Of a DNA stretch of 64,000 nucleotides, positions 10,769 through 19,229 are shown in pieces. This DNA comes from Skermanella rosea. GTDB taxonomy: Bacteria > Pseudomonadota > Alphaproteobacteria > Azospirillales > Azospirillaceae. Positions within the stretch are counted from its first letter, which is position 1, and each line of letters starts with the position of its first letter. The notes under the pieces were generated by a model. It did no database searches. It was not told the DNA's origin and saw only the letters and a list, made by a program, of their open reading frames with translations. The translations under genes and the position numbers were made by a program. The stretch lies in contig NZ_CP086111.1 of assembly GCF_016806835.2 (NCBI RefSeq), forward strand, positions 4,829,471 to 4,893,470, given 5' to 3'.

Positions 10769-11314
10769 TTGCTGAACCGCCTGTTCCAGCGCAAGCGCCC
10801 CGAGGCCGAGGCCCTGGGCCTCTACGACGCCATCGTCGCCCAGGCGCGGCGGCCGGAATTCTATGCCGGTTTCGGCGTGCCCGACACGATCGACGGGCGG
10901 TTCGAGATGATCGCGCTGCACGCCTTCCTGGTGATGCGCCGGCTCAAGGGCCAGGGGCAGGCCGCCGCCGCGGTGTCCCAGGAACTGTTCGACACCCTGA
11001 TCGCCGACATGGACCGCAGCCTGCGGGAGATCGGCATCGGCGACCTGAGCGTGCCGAAGCATATCAAGAACATGGCCAAGGGCCTGTACGGACGCATCGT
11101 CTCCTACGAGAAGGGCTTGGAGGAACCCGGCGACGCCGAGCTTCACGCGGCTCTCGACCGCAACCTGTACGGCACCGTCCTGGAAGTGCCCGAGGCCCAC
11201 CTGGCCGCCATGGCCGCCTACATGAGGCGGGAGTCCGCCGCCCTCGCCGGCCAGCCGGTGGAAAGCCTGGCCGCCGGCCGTGTGCAATTCGGGCCGCCGC
11301 CTGTTATAGGGTGA
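10769..11314 (+). CDS. Ubiquinol-cytochrome c (bc1) chaperone, Cbp3 family
   Basis: Assembly factor for the cytochrome bc1 complex, homologous to mitochondrial Cbp3. The 181-residue product contains the conserved core: LYDAIVAQARRPEFYAGFGV, then DGRFEMIALHAFLVMRRLKG, the DLSVPKHIKNMAKGLYGRI stretch and a C-terminal helix around LAAMAAYMRRE. I chose the TTG at 10769 because an AGGGAG Shine-Dalgarno lies 7 bases before it and the conserved protein begins there (LLNRLFQRKR). An upstream GTG/ATG frame from 10649 overlaps the bamE promoter region. DUF177 follows after 54 bases, so the two are likely transcribed together. Confidence 0.85.
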   Translation: MLNRLFQRKRPEAEALGLYDAIVAQARRPEFYAGFGVPDTIDGRFEMIALHAFLVMRRLKGQGQAAAAVSQELFDTLIADMDRSLREIGIGDLSVPKHIKNMAKGLYGRIVSYEKGLEEPGDAELHAALDRNLYGTVLEVPEAHLAAMAAYMRRESAALAGQPVESLAAGRVQFGPPPVIG

Positions 11315-11368
11315 CATTTTCGCCGGTGACGACCGCCCGGCACCGGAGGACGTCAAAGGAGGCCCCCC

Positions 11369-11947
11369 ATGACCGACCAGCCGACCGCCACCCCGTCGAT
11401 CGGACCGGAATTCTCCCGGACCGTGCTCGCCGACAAGGTGAGCGGTGAGGAGACGATCCAGACCATCAAGGCGAACCCGCAGGAATGCCGCCGGCTCGCC
11501 GGCCGTCTGGACCTGCGGGACCTGAAGTCCCTGACCGCCACCGTCCGGCTGAAGCGGGTGCGCGGCGGCCAGATGATCCGGGTCCGCGGCACGCTGGAGG
11601 CCGACGTCGTCCAGACCTGCGTCGTCACGCTGGAACCGGTTGAGAACCACGTCGCGGACGAGTTCGAGACGATGTTCGCCCCCCGCCACCTGATCCCCGA
11701 GATCCCGATGGAGGTGGAGATCGATCCGGACGCGGAAGAACCGCCCGAGCCGCTGGTCGGCAACCGGATCGACATCGGCGAGCTGACCGCCCAGCACCTC
11801 TCGCTGGCGCTCGACCCCTATCCGCGCTGCCCCGGCATCGCATTCGAGGACCATATAGAGGACGCCCCGGCGGAGGGTGGGGAGGAGGTTCCGGACGAGC
11901 GGCCGAATCCGTTCCTGACCCTTGCCAAGCTGAAGCGGCCCCACTAA
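11369..11947 (+). CDS. DUF177 (YceD-like) protein
   Basis: Conserved protein of 192 residues whose genes almost always sit next to rpmF, as here. In plants the homologue binds 23S rRNA and aids its maturation; a ribosome assembly role in bacteria is inferred from this. The typical segments are visible: CVVTLEPVENHVADEFETMF in the middle, an acidic stretch (DPDAEEPPEP), then DIGELTAQHLSLALDPYPRCPG. It ends in the common NPFLTLAKLKRP motif. A strong AAAGGAGG Shine-Dalgarno precedes the ATG at 11369. Confidence 0.92.
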   Translation: MTDQPTATPSIGPEFSRTVLADKVSGEETIQTIKANPQECRRLAGRLDLRDLKSLTATVRLKRVRGGQMIRVRGTLEADVVQTCVVTLEPVENHVADEFETMFAPRHLIPEIPMEVEIDPDAEEPPEPLVGNRIDIGELTAQHLSLALDPYPRCPGIAFEDHIEDAPAEGGEEVPDERPNPFLTLAKLKRPH

Positions 11948-12003
11948 ATTCGCGGTTCGCGCTTGCCCCCCGGGGGCGTTTTCTGTAATGAAGCGGTTCG
12001 CAT

Positions 12004-12029
12004 AAGGCGGCTCCTTCGGGCCGCCTTTT
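12004..12029 (+). terminator. Hairpin with short T-run in the rpmF leader
   Basis: AAGGCGGC (12004-12011) pairs exactly with GCCGCCTT (12020-12027) around an 8-base loop containing TTCG, followed by TT. This has the form of a Rho-independent terminator between DUF177 and rpmF. A perfect TATAAT hexamer overlaps its end (12029-12034), about 15 bases before the rpmF start, but I see no good -35 at the right distance. A second GC-rich palindrome followed by TTTT lies just upstream (11965-11981). Terminator or attenuator is the most direct reading. Confidence 0.5.
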
Positions 12030-12048
12030 ATAATAGAGAGTTCCGACC

Positions 12049-12234
12049 ATGGCTGTTCCGAAGAAAAAGACCTCCAAGTCCCGGCGCGACATGCGCCGCT
12101 CCCACCATGCCCTGACCGCCGCCTCCTATGCCGAGTGCCCGAACTGCGGCGAGCTGAAGCGCCCGCACCATGTCTGCGGCTCCTGCGGCCAGTACGACGG
12201 CCGTGACGTGGTGGCCGAAGCCGCGACCGCTTGA
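12049..12234 (+). CDS. rpmF: 50S ribosomal protein L32
   Basis: 61-residue ribosomal protein of the large subunit. It starts [20 protein letters not shown], the L32 signature, and has a four-cysteine zinc ribbon (Cys30, Cys33, Cys43 and Cys46 in CPNCG...CGSCG), so this is the zinc-binding form. The gene leads into plsX and fabH, the conserved link between ribosome production and phospholipid/fatty acid synthesis. Confidence 0.98.
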   Translation: MAVPKKKTSKSRRDMRRSHHALTAASYAECPNCGELKRPHHVCGSCGQYDGRDVVAEAATA

Positions 12235-12284
12235 CCGGTCCGGCGGACGGAGCGGAACCGGACGGTGTACGGAGATCGGATGCG

Positions 12285-13388
12285 GTGAGCGCGCGTTTGA
12301 CGATCGCCCTGGATGCCATGGGCGGAGATCATGCGCCGGAGGTGGTTGTCGCGGGTGCCGATATGGCTCGGCTGCGTTGCCCGGAGATCGATTATCTGTT
12401 CTTCGGCGACGAACAGCGGATAAGGCCGCTGCTCGCGAACCTTCCCGACCTGGAGCGCATTTCCACGATCCATCACACGCCGGATGCCGTCAGCAACGAC
12501 GCAAAGCCGGCCGTGGCGCTGCGCGCTGGCCGGAATTCGAGCATGCGGCTCGCCATCGACGCGGTGGCGCAGGGCAAGGCCGCGTGCGTCGTGTCTGCCG
12601 GCAACACCGGCGCGCTGATGGCCATGGCCAAGTTCGTGCTGAAGACGCTGCCGGGCATCGACCGGCCGGCGATAGCCTCGTTCTTCCCGACGCTGCGGGG
12701 CGAGAGCGTGATGCTGGACCTGGGCGCCAACATCGAGTGCGACAGCAGGAACCTGGTCGAGTTCGCGGTCATGGGCTCGGTCTTCGCCCGCACCGTGCTG
12801 GGCCTGATGGAACCGACCGTCGGGCTGCTCAACATCGGGGCCGAGGAGGTCAAGGGGCACGAATCGATCAAGGCCGCCGCCGCCCAACTGCGCGTGACGC
12901 CCCTGCCCGGCAAGTTCCACGGCTTCATCGAAGGCAACGACATCCCGTCCGGCACCGTGGACGTGATCGTCACCGACGGCTTCACCGGCAATGTCGCGCT
13001 GAAGACGGCCGAGGGGACCGCCAAGCTCTATTCCGAACTGCTGCGCCGGACGTTCGAATCCTCGATCGTGGCGCGCCTGGGCTATCTGCTGGCCCGCAAC
13101 GCCTTCACCAAGCTCAAGAAACGCATGGACCCGCGACGCTACAACGGCGCGATGTTCCTGGGCTTGCAGGGCGTGTGCGTGAAGAGCCACGGGGGCACGG
13201 ACCCGACCGGCTTCGCCAACGCGATCTGCGTGGGCGTCGACCTGGTGACCCGGGGCTTCAACGAGACGATCAAGACCGAGATGGCCCGGATCGGCGACCT
13301 GACCGCCGCCGCCGGCCCGGACGGCACGCCCCAGAACCCCACGGTTCCGAATTCATCCCTCCCGGACTCAAAGGCAGCGGCCATATAG
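12285..13388 (+). CDS. plsX: Phosphate acyltransferase PlsX
   Basis: Converts acyl-ACP to acyl-phosphate, the donor for glycerol-3-phosphate acylation at the membrane. The protein opens with LTIALDAMGGDHAPEVVV and has FFGDEQRI, VSAGNTGALMAMAKF and DVIVTDGFTGNVALK, all family motifs. I place the start at the GTG at 12285, which puts the conserved first strand near residue 5 and gives 367 residues. A TTG at 12231 overlapping the rpmF stop would add 18 unconserved residues. fabH starts immediately after the stop, so translation is probably coupled. Confidence 0.95.
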   Translation: MSARLTIALDAMGGDHAPEVVVAGADMARLRCPEIDYLFFGDEQRIRPLLANLPDLERISTIHHTPDAVSNDAKPAVALRAGRNSSMRLAIDAVAQGKAACVVSAGNTGALMAMAKFVLKTLPGIDRPAIASFFPTLRGESVMLDLGANIECDSRNLVEFAVMGSVFARTVLGLMEPTVGLLNIGAEEVKGHESIKAAAAQLRVTPLPGKFHGFIEGNDIPSGTVDVIVTDGFTGNVALKTAEGTAKLYSELLRRTFESSIVARLGYLLARNAFTKLKKRMDPRRYNGAMFLGLQGVCVKSHGGTDPTGFANAICVGVDLVTRGFNETIKTEMARIGDLTAAAGPDGTPQNPTVPNSSLPDSKAAAI

Positions 13389-14363
13389 ATGGTTCGACGT
13401 TCAAGGATCGTAGGCTGCGGCTCGTACCTGCCGCAGAACGTTGTGACCAATCATGACCTCGCCCAGCGGGTCGACACTTCCGATGATTGGATCACCCAGC
13501 GGACCGGCATCCGGTCGCGCCACCTCGCCGCATCGGACGAGAAGACGTCCGACCTTGCGCTGGCCGCGGCGCGCCGGGCGCTGGAGCATGCCGGCATCGC
13601 GGCCGCCGACGTCGACCTGATCGTCCTGGCGACCACCACGCCGGACCACACCTTTCCGGCGACCGCCACGAAGGTCCAGGCAGAACTGGGGATCACCCGG
13701 GGGTTCGCCTTCGATCTCCAGGCCGTCTGCTCCGGCTTCGTGTTCGCCCTGTCGGTCGCGGACAACTTCATCCGGCTGGGCCAGGCGAAGACGGCGCTGG
13801 TGATCGGCGCGGAGACCTTCTCCCGCATCCTGGACTGGGAGGACCGGACCACCTGCGTCCTGTTCGGCGACGGCGCCGGGGCCGTGGTGCTGCAGGCCGC
13901 CGAGGGCGAAGGCGCCACGAGCGACCGGGGCATCCTGTCCACCCACCTGCACTCCGACGGGCGGCAGTACGAGCTGCTGTGGGTCGACGGCGGGCCGTCG
14001 GCGACCCAGAGCACCGGCCATGTCCGGATGGTCGGCCAGGAGGTCTTCCGCCACGCCGTGACACGGCTGAGCGAGGTCGTGAACGAGGCGCTGGAAGCCA
14101 ACAAGCTGACCGCCGACGACATAGACTGGCTGGTGCCGCACCAAGCCAACAAGCGGATCATCGAAGGCACGGCGCGCAAGCTCAAGCTGTCGGTAGACAA
14201 GGTGGTGATGACCGTTGACCATCACGGCAACACCTCGGCCGCCTCGATCCCGCTGGCCCTGGCGGAAGCGGTCCATGACGGCCGCATCAAGCAGGGCGAC
14301 TTGGTGCTGATGGAGGCCATGGGCGGCGGCTTCACCTGGGGTTCCGCCCTGGTCCGCATGTGA
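13389..14363 (+). CDS. fabH: 3-oxoacyl-ACP synthase III (KAS III)
   Basis: Starts fatty acid synthesis by condensing acetyl-CoA with malonyl-ACP. The thiolase-fold protein has 324 residues with an intact catalytic triad: Cys114 in QAVCSGF, His251 in PHQANKRI and Asn281 in HHGNTSAAS. The N-terminal [13 protein letters not shown] is the CoA-binding region. No spacer separates it from plsX (stop TAG at 13386-13388, ATG at 13389). The C-terminus [13 protein letters not shown] is complete. Confidence 0.98.
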   Translation: MVRRSRIVGCGSYLPQNVVTNHDLAQRVDTSDDWITQRTGIRSRHLAASDEKTSDLALAAARRALEHAGIAAADVDLIVLATTTPDHTFPATATKVQAELGITRGFAFDLQAVCSGFVFALSVADNFIRLGQAKTALVIGAETFSRILDWEDRTTCVLFGDGAGAVVLQAAEGEGATSDRGILSTHLHSDGRQYELLWVDGGPSATQSTGHVRMVGQEVFRHAVTRLSEVVNEALEANKLTADDIDWLVPHQANKRIIEGTARKLKLSVDKVVMTVDHHGNTSAASIPLALAEAVHDGRIKQGDLVLMEAMGGGFTWGSALVRM

Positions 14364-14512
14364 CGGGGACGCCGGTCCGGGAAAGCTGTGATGCCGCCCC
14401 GCCCTTCAACGACGCGCGCCAACTCTTTGTAATTGACGCATTTCTTCCGTGGGATTACGGTTCCGGCGGCAGGTCCGGCGGCTATCGGGCCACTGGCGAG
14501 AGGGAAGACGTC

Positions 14513-14845
14513 ATGACTCAGGAGACCGTCACCCGCGCTCAACTGAGCGAGGCCGTGTACCAGGAAGTCGGCTTGTCGCGCAATGAATCCGCCGATCTGG
14601 TGGAGACCGTCCTGAATGAGATCTCCGACGCCCTTGCGCGTGGGGAGATGGTGAAAATCTCTTCGTTCGGCAGTTTCTCGGTCCGGCAGAAGGGGCAGCG
14701 CATCGGTCGCAACCCCAAGACCGGCGAGGAGGTGCCGATCATGCCGCGGCGCGTGCTGGTCTTCCGGGCGAGCCACGTGCTCAAGTCCCGGATCAACCAG
14801 ACGCTCGCCGAACTCGATCCGCCGCATATTGAAGTAGCCTCGTGA
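14513..14845 (+). CDS. ihfA: Integration host factor subunit alpha
   Basis: DNA-bending nucleoid protein, one half of the IHF heterodimer. The start at 14513 gives 110 residues ([20 protein letters not shown]) with a purine-rich GAGAGGGAAG Shine-Dalgarno in front. The longer frame from 14360 is not conserved in style and is rejected. The DNA-contacting arm [17 protein letters not shown] and the [13 protein letters not shown] beta sheet are typical. It ends with an overlap of four bases (GTGA) with the MerR gene. Confidence 0.95.
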   Translation: MTQETVTRAQLSEAVYQEVGLSRNESADLVETVLNEISDALARGEMVKISSFGSFSVRQKGQRIGRNPKTGEEVPIMPRRVLVFRASHVLKSRINQTLAELDPPHIEVAS

Positions 14846-15357
14846 CGATGACCGCACCCAACCCGGACCCGCGGCCCCGCAGCATGGCGAAATCGGCCAC
14901 AGCCTTCCGCACGATCAGCGAGGTCTCGGCCGAACTCGACGTGCCGCAGCATGTGCTGCGCTTCTGGGAGACCAAGTTCCCCCAGATCCGCCCCCTGAAG
15001 CGCGGCGGCGGCCGGCGCTATTACCGGCCCGAGGACGTCGAGCTGCTCCGGCGGATCCAGAGCCTGCTCTACAAGGAGGGCTACACGATCAAGGGCGTGC
15101 AGCGCCTGCTGCGGGAATCGCGCGGTGGCATGCCCCAGGCCGGCACCGACCAGCAGCCCCGGCCCGGGGAGGGGCCCCGTGCCGCCACGGCCGCGGAGAC
15201 GGACCACGAACCTTTCGACCATGACGACGACGAGGACGATCATGGCCACGGGTACGAGGAGCCCGGCGGGATGACCCGCACCCAGCGCGAGGACATCGAG
15301 GCGGTGCTGACCGAACTGATAGCACTCCGCGACATGCTGCGGGGCGGCAGGAAATAG
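14842..15357 (+). CDS. MerR-family transcriptional regulator
   Basis: DNA-binding regulator commonly linked to ihfA in alphaproteobacteria. The winged helix-turn-helix runs from about residue 22 to 90: [20 protein letters not shown], then [18 protein letters not shown] and the [10 protein letters not shown] helix. The C-terminal half is low-complexity and acidic ([15 protein letters not shown]) and ends in a helix ([13 protein letters not shown]) that may dimerise. No metal-binding cysteines are present. Start is either the GTG overlapping the ihfA stop (14842) or the ATG two codons later; the overlap suggests translational coupling. The ligand is unknown. Confidence 0.88.
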   Translation: MTMTAPNPDPRPRSMAKSATAFRTISEVSAELDVPQHVLRFWETKFPQIRPLKRGGGRRYYRPEDVELLRRIQSLLYKEGYTIKGVQRLLRESRGGMPQAGTDQQPRPGEGPRAATAAETDHEPFDHDDDEDDHGHGYEEPGGMTRTQREDIEAVLTELIALRDMLRGGRK

Positions 15358-15379
15358 GCAAATAAATTCATCGGAGCGA

Positions 15380-15408
15380 TTGCGTGACCCCGGGGGCGCG
15401 GCTATAGT
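15380..15408 (+). promoter_or_regulatory. Putative sigma70-type promoter of tRNA-Pro
   Basis: TTGCGT at 15380-15385 and TATAGT at 15403-15408 are separated by 17 bases, the optimal spacing. The -10 matches consensus in five of six positions; the -35 shares only TTG and a good GC context. Transcription would start about 50 bases before the tRNA. It is the only good candidate in the 109-base gap between the MerR gene and the tRNA. Confidence 0.5.
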
Positions 15409-15466
15409 CCGCGCCACACCGGACGAGCCGCCGCCGACAAGGCCGGTACGGATCGCCTGAGTTTGA

Positions 15467-15540
15467 CGGGCAGTAGCGCAGCCTGGTAGCGCATCAGTCT
15501 GGGGGACTGGGGGTCGTGGGTTCGAATCCCGCCTGCCCGA
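15467..15540 (+). tRNA. tRNA-Pro (anticodon GGG)
   Basis: Folds as a complete cloverleaf: acceptor CGGGCAG/CTGCCCG, D stem GCGC/GCGC, anticodon stem TCAGT/ACTGG with loop CTGGGGG (anticodon GGG), and T arm GTGGG-TTCGAAT-CCCGC. The discriminator base is A and CCA is not encoded. The first acceptor pair C1-G72 is characteristic of bacterial proline tRNA. It reads codons CCC and CCU. Confidence 0.96.
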
Positions 15541-15566
15541 TATCTTCAGGAAACTGAAATCGGTCG

Positions 15567-15604
15567 AGAGCCGGCAACGTGACGAACGTTGCCGGCTCTT
15601 TCCG
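15567..15604 (+). terminator. Rho-independent terminator after tRNA-Pro
   Basis: A perfect 14-base inverted repeat, AGAGCCGGCAACGT (15567-15580) with ACGTTGCCGGCTCT (15586-15599), has a five-base loop (GACGA) and is followed directly by a T-rich run (TTTCC). It lies 26 bases after the tRNA end. Confidence 0.85.
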
Positions 15605-15850
15605 TTCCGGAGCGGCGCCCGTCATCGACGAGGGAACCCGGCTCCGGCCGAAGGATAAGGCACGCGCAAACACGAACGGCCCCCGATCGGGGGCCGTTCG
15701 CGTCTACCGAAATTTTCTTGCGGCTCGTTGGCCGCGTCACCCTTTTTCGGGCGTTCCCCCCTAAACTCGGGCCGGTCAGATCCGTTGCATATGTATGCGA
15801 TCAAAGAAGGTATTATGTCAAGCCTGCGACGTATCGCCACTGGCAAAAAT
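15605..15850. other. Intergenic stretch with a 28-base perfect palindrome
   Basis: No convincing gene lies between the tRNA terminator and the next minus-strand gene. It contains a 28-base perfect palindrome at 15673-15700 (arms CGAACGGCCCCC and GGGGGCCGTTCG around GATC), with AATTTTC a little further on, so it may be a second, bidirectional terminator. The last 80 bases drop in GC content (around ATCAAAGAAGGTATTATG). They include a near-palindrome GCATATGTATGC, which could be regulatory. Short open frames here look like shadows. Confidence 0.5.
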
Positions 15851-16195
15851 CTAACGTCCAGCTGTTCCGCCGTCCGTCCCGCCGCCCGCCTGCACTTCCA
15901 GCAGCAGCCGTCCCGCCTCGGTCAGGCGGCAGACGACCCAGTCCGGCTTCAGCGGATTGTGGAACCAGCGTTCGGCCCAGCCGGCGTTCAGGCAGGACCG
16001 GACGAGCGCACGGTCCACGCGCTGCCCCTCCTCATCGAACAGCGGAAGCTTCCCGCCGGGCTGCGCGAGCCCCCGGCGCAGCCACTGGAGTTGCCGGGGC
16101 TCCGGCCGGGCGCCGGTCTCTGGGCCGGGTTCTGGCCCTGGTTCTGGAACGGCGGTCATGGATCGGTCCGGCTGGTGGGATGACGGGTGGCGCAT
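15851..16195 (-). CDS. Small conserved hypothetical protein
   Basis: A 114-residue product (or 102 from the ATG at 16159). The first third is Pro/Glu/Gly-rich (PEPGPEPGPETGARPEP). The rest looks like a compact winged-helix-type fold: LQWLRRGLAQPGGKLPLFD, then RALVRSCLNAGWAERWFHNP and DWVVCRLTEAGRLLLE, where the last segment resembles the wing and closing helix of MarR-like proteins. I recognise no named family. The aromatic and charged pattern is far less repetitive than the shadow frames on the opposite strand, which supports real coding. The start choice is uncertain, as neither has a strong Shine-Dalgarno. Confidence 0.6.
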   Translation of the reverse strand: MRHPSSHQPDRSMTAVPEPGPEPGPETGARPEPRQLQWLRRGLAQPGGKLPLFDEEGQRVDRALVRSCLNAGWAERWFHNPLKPDWVVCRLTEAGRLLLEVQAGGGTDGGTAGR

Positions 16196-16248
16196 CTTAC
16201 GTTAGCCTGCCTGTTCAGCCAACATCATGCACACGCGACGGGCGATCG

Positions 16249-16563
16249 ATGGACATGATCTTCGTTTACATGACGGTGCCGACCCCCGACGAGGCGCACC
16301 GGATCGGACGCATCCTGGTGGAGGAGCGGCTGGCCGCCTGCGCCAACCTGCTGCCCGGCATGACCTCGGTCTATCGGTGGCAGGGCAAGGTCGAGCAGGC
16401 CGGAGAGGTAGTCGTCATCGCCAAGACGAGGGCCGACCTGTTCGACCGGCTGGAGGCGAGGGTAAAAGAGCTCCACAGCTATGACTGCCCCTGCATCGTG
16501 GCCTTGCCCCTCGCGCGGGGCCACGCCCCCTATCTGGACTGGATCGCCGCCGAAACCGGATGA
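16249..16563 (+). CDS. cutA: Divalent cation tolerance protein CutA
   Basis: Small trimeric protein of the CutA1 family (104 residues), linked to copper tolerance in E. coli though the molecular role is unsettled. Family landmarks are present in order: IFVYMTVPTPDEAHRIGRIL, ERLAACANLLPGMTSVYRWQ, then VVVIAKTRADLFDRLEARVK, HSYDCPCIVALPL and a closing YLDWI. The start at 16249 gives normal length; a much longer open frame running from 15589 covers the tRNA downstream region and is an artefact. Confidence 0.93.
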   Translation: MDMIFVYMTVPTPDEAHRIGRILVEERLAACANLLPGMTSVYRWQGKVEQAGEVVVIAKTRADLFDRLEARVKELHSYDCPCIVALPLARGHAPYLDWIAAETG

Positions 16564-16674
16564 AGGCGCGCATAGGAGCCATGCGCGGGGTGCAACTTGC
16601 CCGTTTCCGCCGCAACATGCGACGGTTTCATCCGGCATCCGTCGACGGCGCCCTTTCTTCTTCCGAGGTCCCTC

Positions 16675-17913
16675 ATGTCTCCCCTCTCCGCCCGCCTCTC
16701 GCTGGGGTTCGCCTGTATCGGCCATGCCTTCATGCATGTGCTGACCGCGTTGTACCTCACGGTCGTGCTCGGGCTGGAGCGGGACTGGGCCATGACCTAC
16801 GACGAGCTGATCCGCCTGTGGACGGTCGGCTCCCTGATGATCGGGCTGGGCGCCCCGATCGCCGGCTGGCTGGGCGACCGCTGGAGCGACGCCAAGATGA
16901 TGGTCGTCTTCTTCCTGCTGACCGGCGCCGGGTCGATCGCGGCCGGGCTCGCCGGCGGCACCACGGCGCTGGGGGTCGGCCTGGCTGTCCTGGGGCTGGG
17001 CGGCTCGATCTTCCATCCCGTCGGCATGTCCTGGGTGATCAAGAACGCGACCAACCGGGGCCGCGCGCTCGGCGTCATGGGGATCTTCGGCAGCGTCGGC
17101 ATCGCCGGGGCGGCGATCGTCGCCGGCGGCCTGACCGAACTGATCAACTGGCGTGCCGCCTTCATCGTTCCGGGGGTGGTGTGCATGGCCGCGGGCTTCG
17201 TGCTGCTGGCCTGCATCGCGACCGGTCTGGTCACGGACAGGGAACGGGACGCCAGGCCGCAGCCGGGGACCAACCGGGCCGACGCCGTCCGCGCCTTCCT
17301 GGTGCTGTCGGTCACCATGGTCTGCGCCGGCCTGATCTTCCAGTCCACCATGACCGCGATGCCCAAATGGTTCGGCGAGCGCATGACCGGCCTGGTCGGC
17401 GAGGGGACCCTGGGCGTCGGCGGGCTGGTCACCCTGGTCTACCTGTTCGCCAGCGGGTCGCAGTTCGTCGGCGGCATGCTGTCCGACCGCTATCCGCTGA
17501 AGCGGGTCTATGTCGGGTGCCTGGCGATCCAGATCCCGCTGCTGCTGATCGCTTCCAGCTTCGCCGGGGTTCCCCTGCTGATGGTGGCGGCCCTGGTGGT
17601 GTTCACGCAGAGCCTCCAGATCCCGGCGGAAACCATGCTGCTGGCCCGCTACACGCCGGCCCGGCACCGCGGGCTGGCGTTCGGCGCCAAGTTCGTCCTG
17701 TCCTTCGGCGTGGCGCCCCTGGGTGTCCAGCTCGTGGCCCTGGCCTATGGCTGGAGCACCGACTTCTGGTGGCTCTTCGTCATGCTCGCCGGCTTCGCGG
17801 CCACCGCCGTGCTGGCGGCCACCCTGCTCCCCCGGGAGGCACCGGCGGCTCCCGCCGTGCCGGCCGCCCCCGCGACGGTGCCGCTCGCGGCCTCCGCCGT
17901 CAGCGCGGAGTAG
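16675..17913 (+). CDS. MFS transporter, fosmidomycin-resistance-like
   Basis: Major facilitator with about 12 membrane helices in 412 residues. The segment GLGGSIFHPVGMSWVIKNAT resembles the FHP motif of Fsr-type drug exporters, and GDRWSDAKMM and SDRYPLKRVYVG occupy the loop positions expected between helices 2-3 and 8-9. The start at 16675 has a GAGG Shine-Dalgarno 7 bases upstream. A frame from 16597 adds a non-hydrophobic leader. The C-terminal tail is Ala/Pro-rich. Its end overlaps the convergent sulfhydrylase gene by 14 bases. Substrate unknown. Confidence 0.9.
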   Translation: MSPLSARLSLGFACIGHAFMHVLTALYLTVVLGLERDWAMTYDELIRLWTVGSLMIGLGAPIAGWLGDRWSDAKMMVVFFLLTGAGSIAAGLAGGTTALGVGLAVLGLGGSIFHPVGMSWVIKNATNRGRALGVMGIFGSVGIAGAAIVAGGLTELINWRAAFIVPGVVCMAAGFVLLACIATGLVTDRERDARPQPGTNRADAVRAFLVLSVTMVCAGLIFQSTMTAMPKWFGERMTGLVGEGTLGVGGLVTLVYLFASGSQFVGGMLSDRYPLKRVYVGCLAIQIPLLLIASSFAGVPLLMVAALVVFTQSLQIPAETMLLARYTPARHRGLAFGAKFVLSFGVAPLGVQLVALAYGWSTDFWWLFVMLAGFAATAVLAATLLPREAPAAPAVPAAPATVPLAASAVSAE

Positions 17914-19210
17914 CCTTCGCCAGCGCCTGGTCCAGGTCGGCGATCAGGTCCTCGGCGCTCTCGATGCCGACCGACAGGCGGATGACGTCGGGCGTCGCCC
18001 CCGCCGCCTTCAGCCCCTCGTCGGAGAGCTGGCGATGGGTGGTCGAGGCGGGATGGATGATCAGCGACCGCGTGTCGCCGATGTTGGCGAGGTGGCTGAA
18101 CAGCTCGACGCCCTCCACCACCGCCACGCCGGCGTCGAAGCCGCCCTTCAGGCCGAAGGTGAAGACCGCCCCCGCCCCCTTGGGCAGGTACCTGCGGGCC
18201 AGCTCATGGTACGGGCTGGACGGCAGTCCCGCATAGTTGACCCAGGCCACGGCGGGGTGTCCCTGGAGGAATTCGGCGACCTTCAGAGCGTTGGCGCAGT
18301 GCCGCTCCATGCGCAGCGCCAAGGTCTCGATCCCGGTGATGGTCAGGAAGGCGTTCATCGGCTGCTGGTTCGGGCCCAGGTCGCGCAGGCCGATGGCGTG
18401 GCCGTGGATCGTGAAGGCGAGATCGCCGAAGGTCTCGTGGAAGCGGAGGCCGTGGTAGCCGGGCTCCGGCTCGGTCAGCGCCGGGTACTTGCCCGCCGCG
18501 GTCCAGTCGAACCGGCCGCTGTCCACGACCACGCCGCCGACCGAATTGCCGTGGCCCGACAGGAACTTGGTGGTGGAATGGACGACCAGGTCGGCACCGT
18601 GCTCGATCGGGCGGCACAGGTACGGCGTCGCCATGGTGTTGTCCACGATCAGCGGGACGTTGGCCTCCCGCGCGACCTCCGCGATCGCCGCGATGTCGGA
18701 GACCACGCCGCCCGGATTGGCCAGGCTCTCGATGAAGATCGCCTTGGTCTTCGGCGTCAGCGCCCGGCGGTAGCCGTCGGCGTCCTCCCCGCCCACGAAC
18801 ACCGCCTTCCAGCCGAAGGCGCGGGGAAAGCTGTTGGCGAATTGGTTGAGCGACCCGCCATAGAGCCGCCGCGACGACAGGAACTCCTCCCCAGGCGCCA
18901 TCAGGGCGAAGAAGGTCAGCATCTGCGCCGCGTGGCCCGAGGCCGTGGCGGTGGCGCCCCGGCCGCCCTCCAGGCTGGCGATGCGTTCTTCCAGCACCGA
19001 AACGGTCGGGTTGGTCAGCCGCGAATAGATGAAGCCCATCTTCTGGAGATTGAACAGCGACGCCGCGTCCTCGACGTCGTCGAACACGTAGCTGGTGGTC
19101 TGGTAGATCGGCGTCGCCCGCGCGCCGGTCGCCGGGTCCGGAGCCGCCCCGGCATGCACCGCCCGCGTCTCGAACCCGAATGTCCTCTGCCCAGTCCCGT
19201 CCCCGGCCAT
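17900..19210 (-). CDS. metY: O-acetylhomoserine sulfhydrylase (PLP-dependent)
   Basis: Makes homocysteine from O-acetylhomoserine and sulfide in methionine synthesis; belongs to the Cys/Met metabolism PLP enzyme family. The 436-residue length fits the MetY branch, which is longer than cystathionine gamma-synthase. Key sites: IYSRLTNPTVSVLEERIASL, the PLP-contacting ATASGHAAQM, LIVDNTMATPYL (the Asp pairs with the pyridine ring), and the Schiff-base Lys215 in HSTTKFLSGHGNSVGG. It is the last gene of a minus-strand set after moeA and the CoA-binding gene, 19 bases behind the latter. No room for a SAM riboswitch exists directly upstream. Confidence 0.93.
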   Translation of the reverse strand: MAGDGTGQRTFGFETRAVHAGAAPDPATGARATPIYQTTSYVFDDVEDAASLFNLQKMGFIYSRLTNPTVSVLEERIASLEGGRGATATASGHAAQMLTFFALMAPGEEFLSSRRLYGGSLNQFANSFPRAFGWKAVFVGGEDADGYRRALTPKTKAIFIESLANPGGVVSDIAAIAEVAREANVPLIVDNTMATPYLCRPIEHGADLVVHSTTKFLSGHGNSVGGVVVDSGRFDWTAAGKYPALTEPEPGYHGLRFHETFGDLAFTIHGHAIGLRDLGPNQQPMNAFLTITGIETLALRMERHCANALKVAEFLQGHPAVAWVNYAGLPSSPYHELARRYLPKGAGAVFTFGLKGGFDAGVAVVEGVELFSHLANIGDTRSLIIHPASTTHRQLSDEGLKAAGATPDVIRLSVGIESAEDLIADLDQALAKATPR

Positions 19211-19229
19211 GGCGCTTCCCTCCCCTGTC

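Noticed and set aside
15467-16195. Integrated element at tRNA-Pro
   Set aside because: No integrase, no repeat of the tRNA 3' end and ordinary genes follow; the tRNA has its own promoter and terminator.
15589-16248. Long plus-strand frame upstream of cutA
   Set aside because: It runs through palindromes and the opposite strand of a better gene; CutA proteins start at the ATG at 16249.
19211-19229. SAM riboswitch before metY
   Set aside because: Only 19 bases separate metY from the upstream gene, too short for an aptamer.
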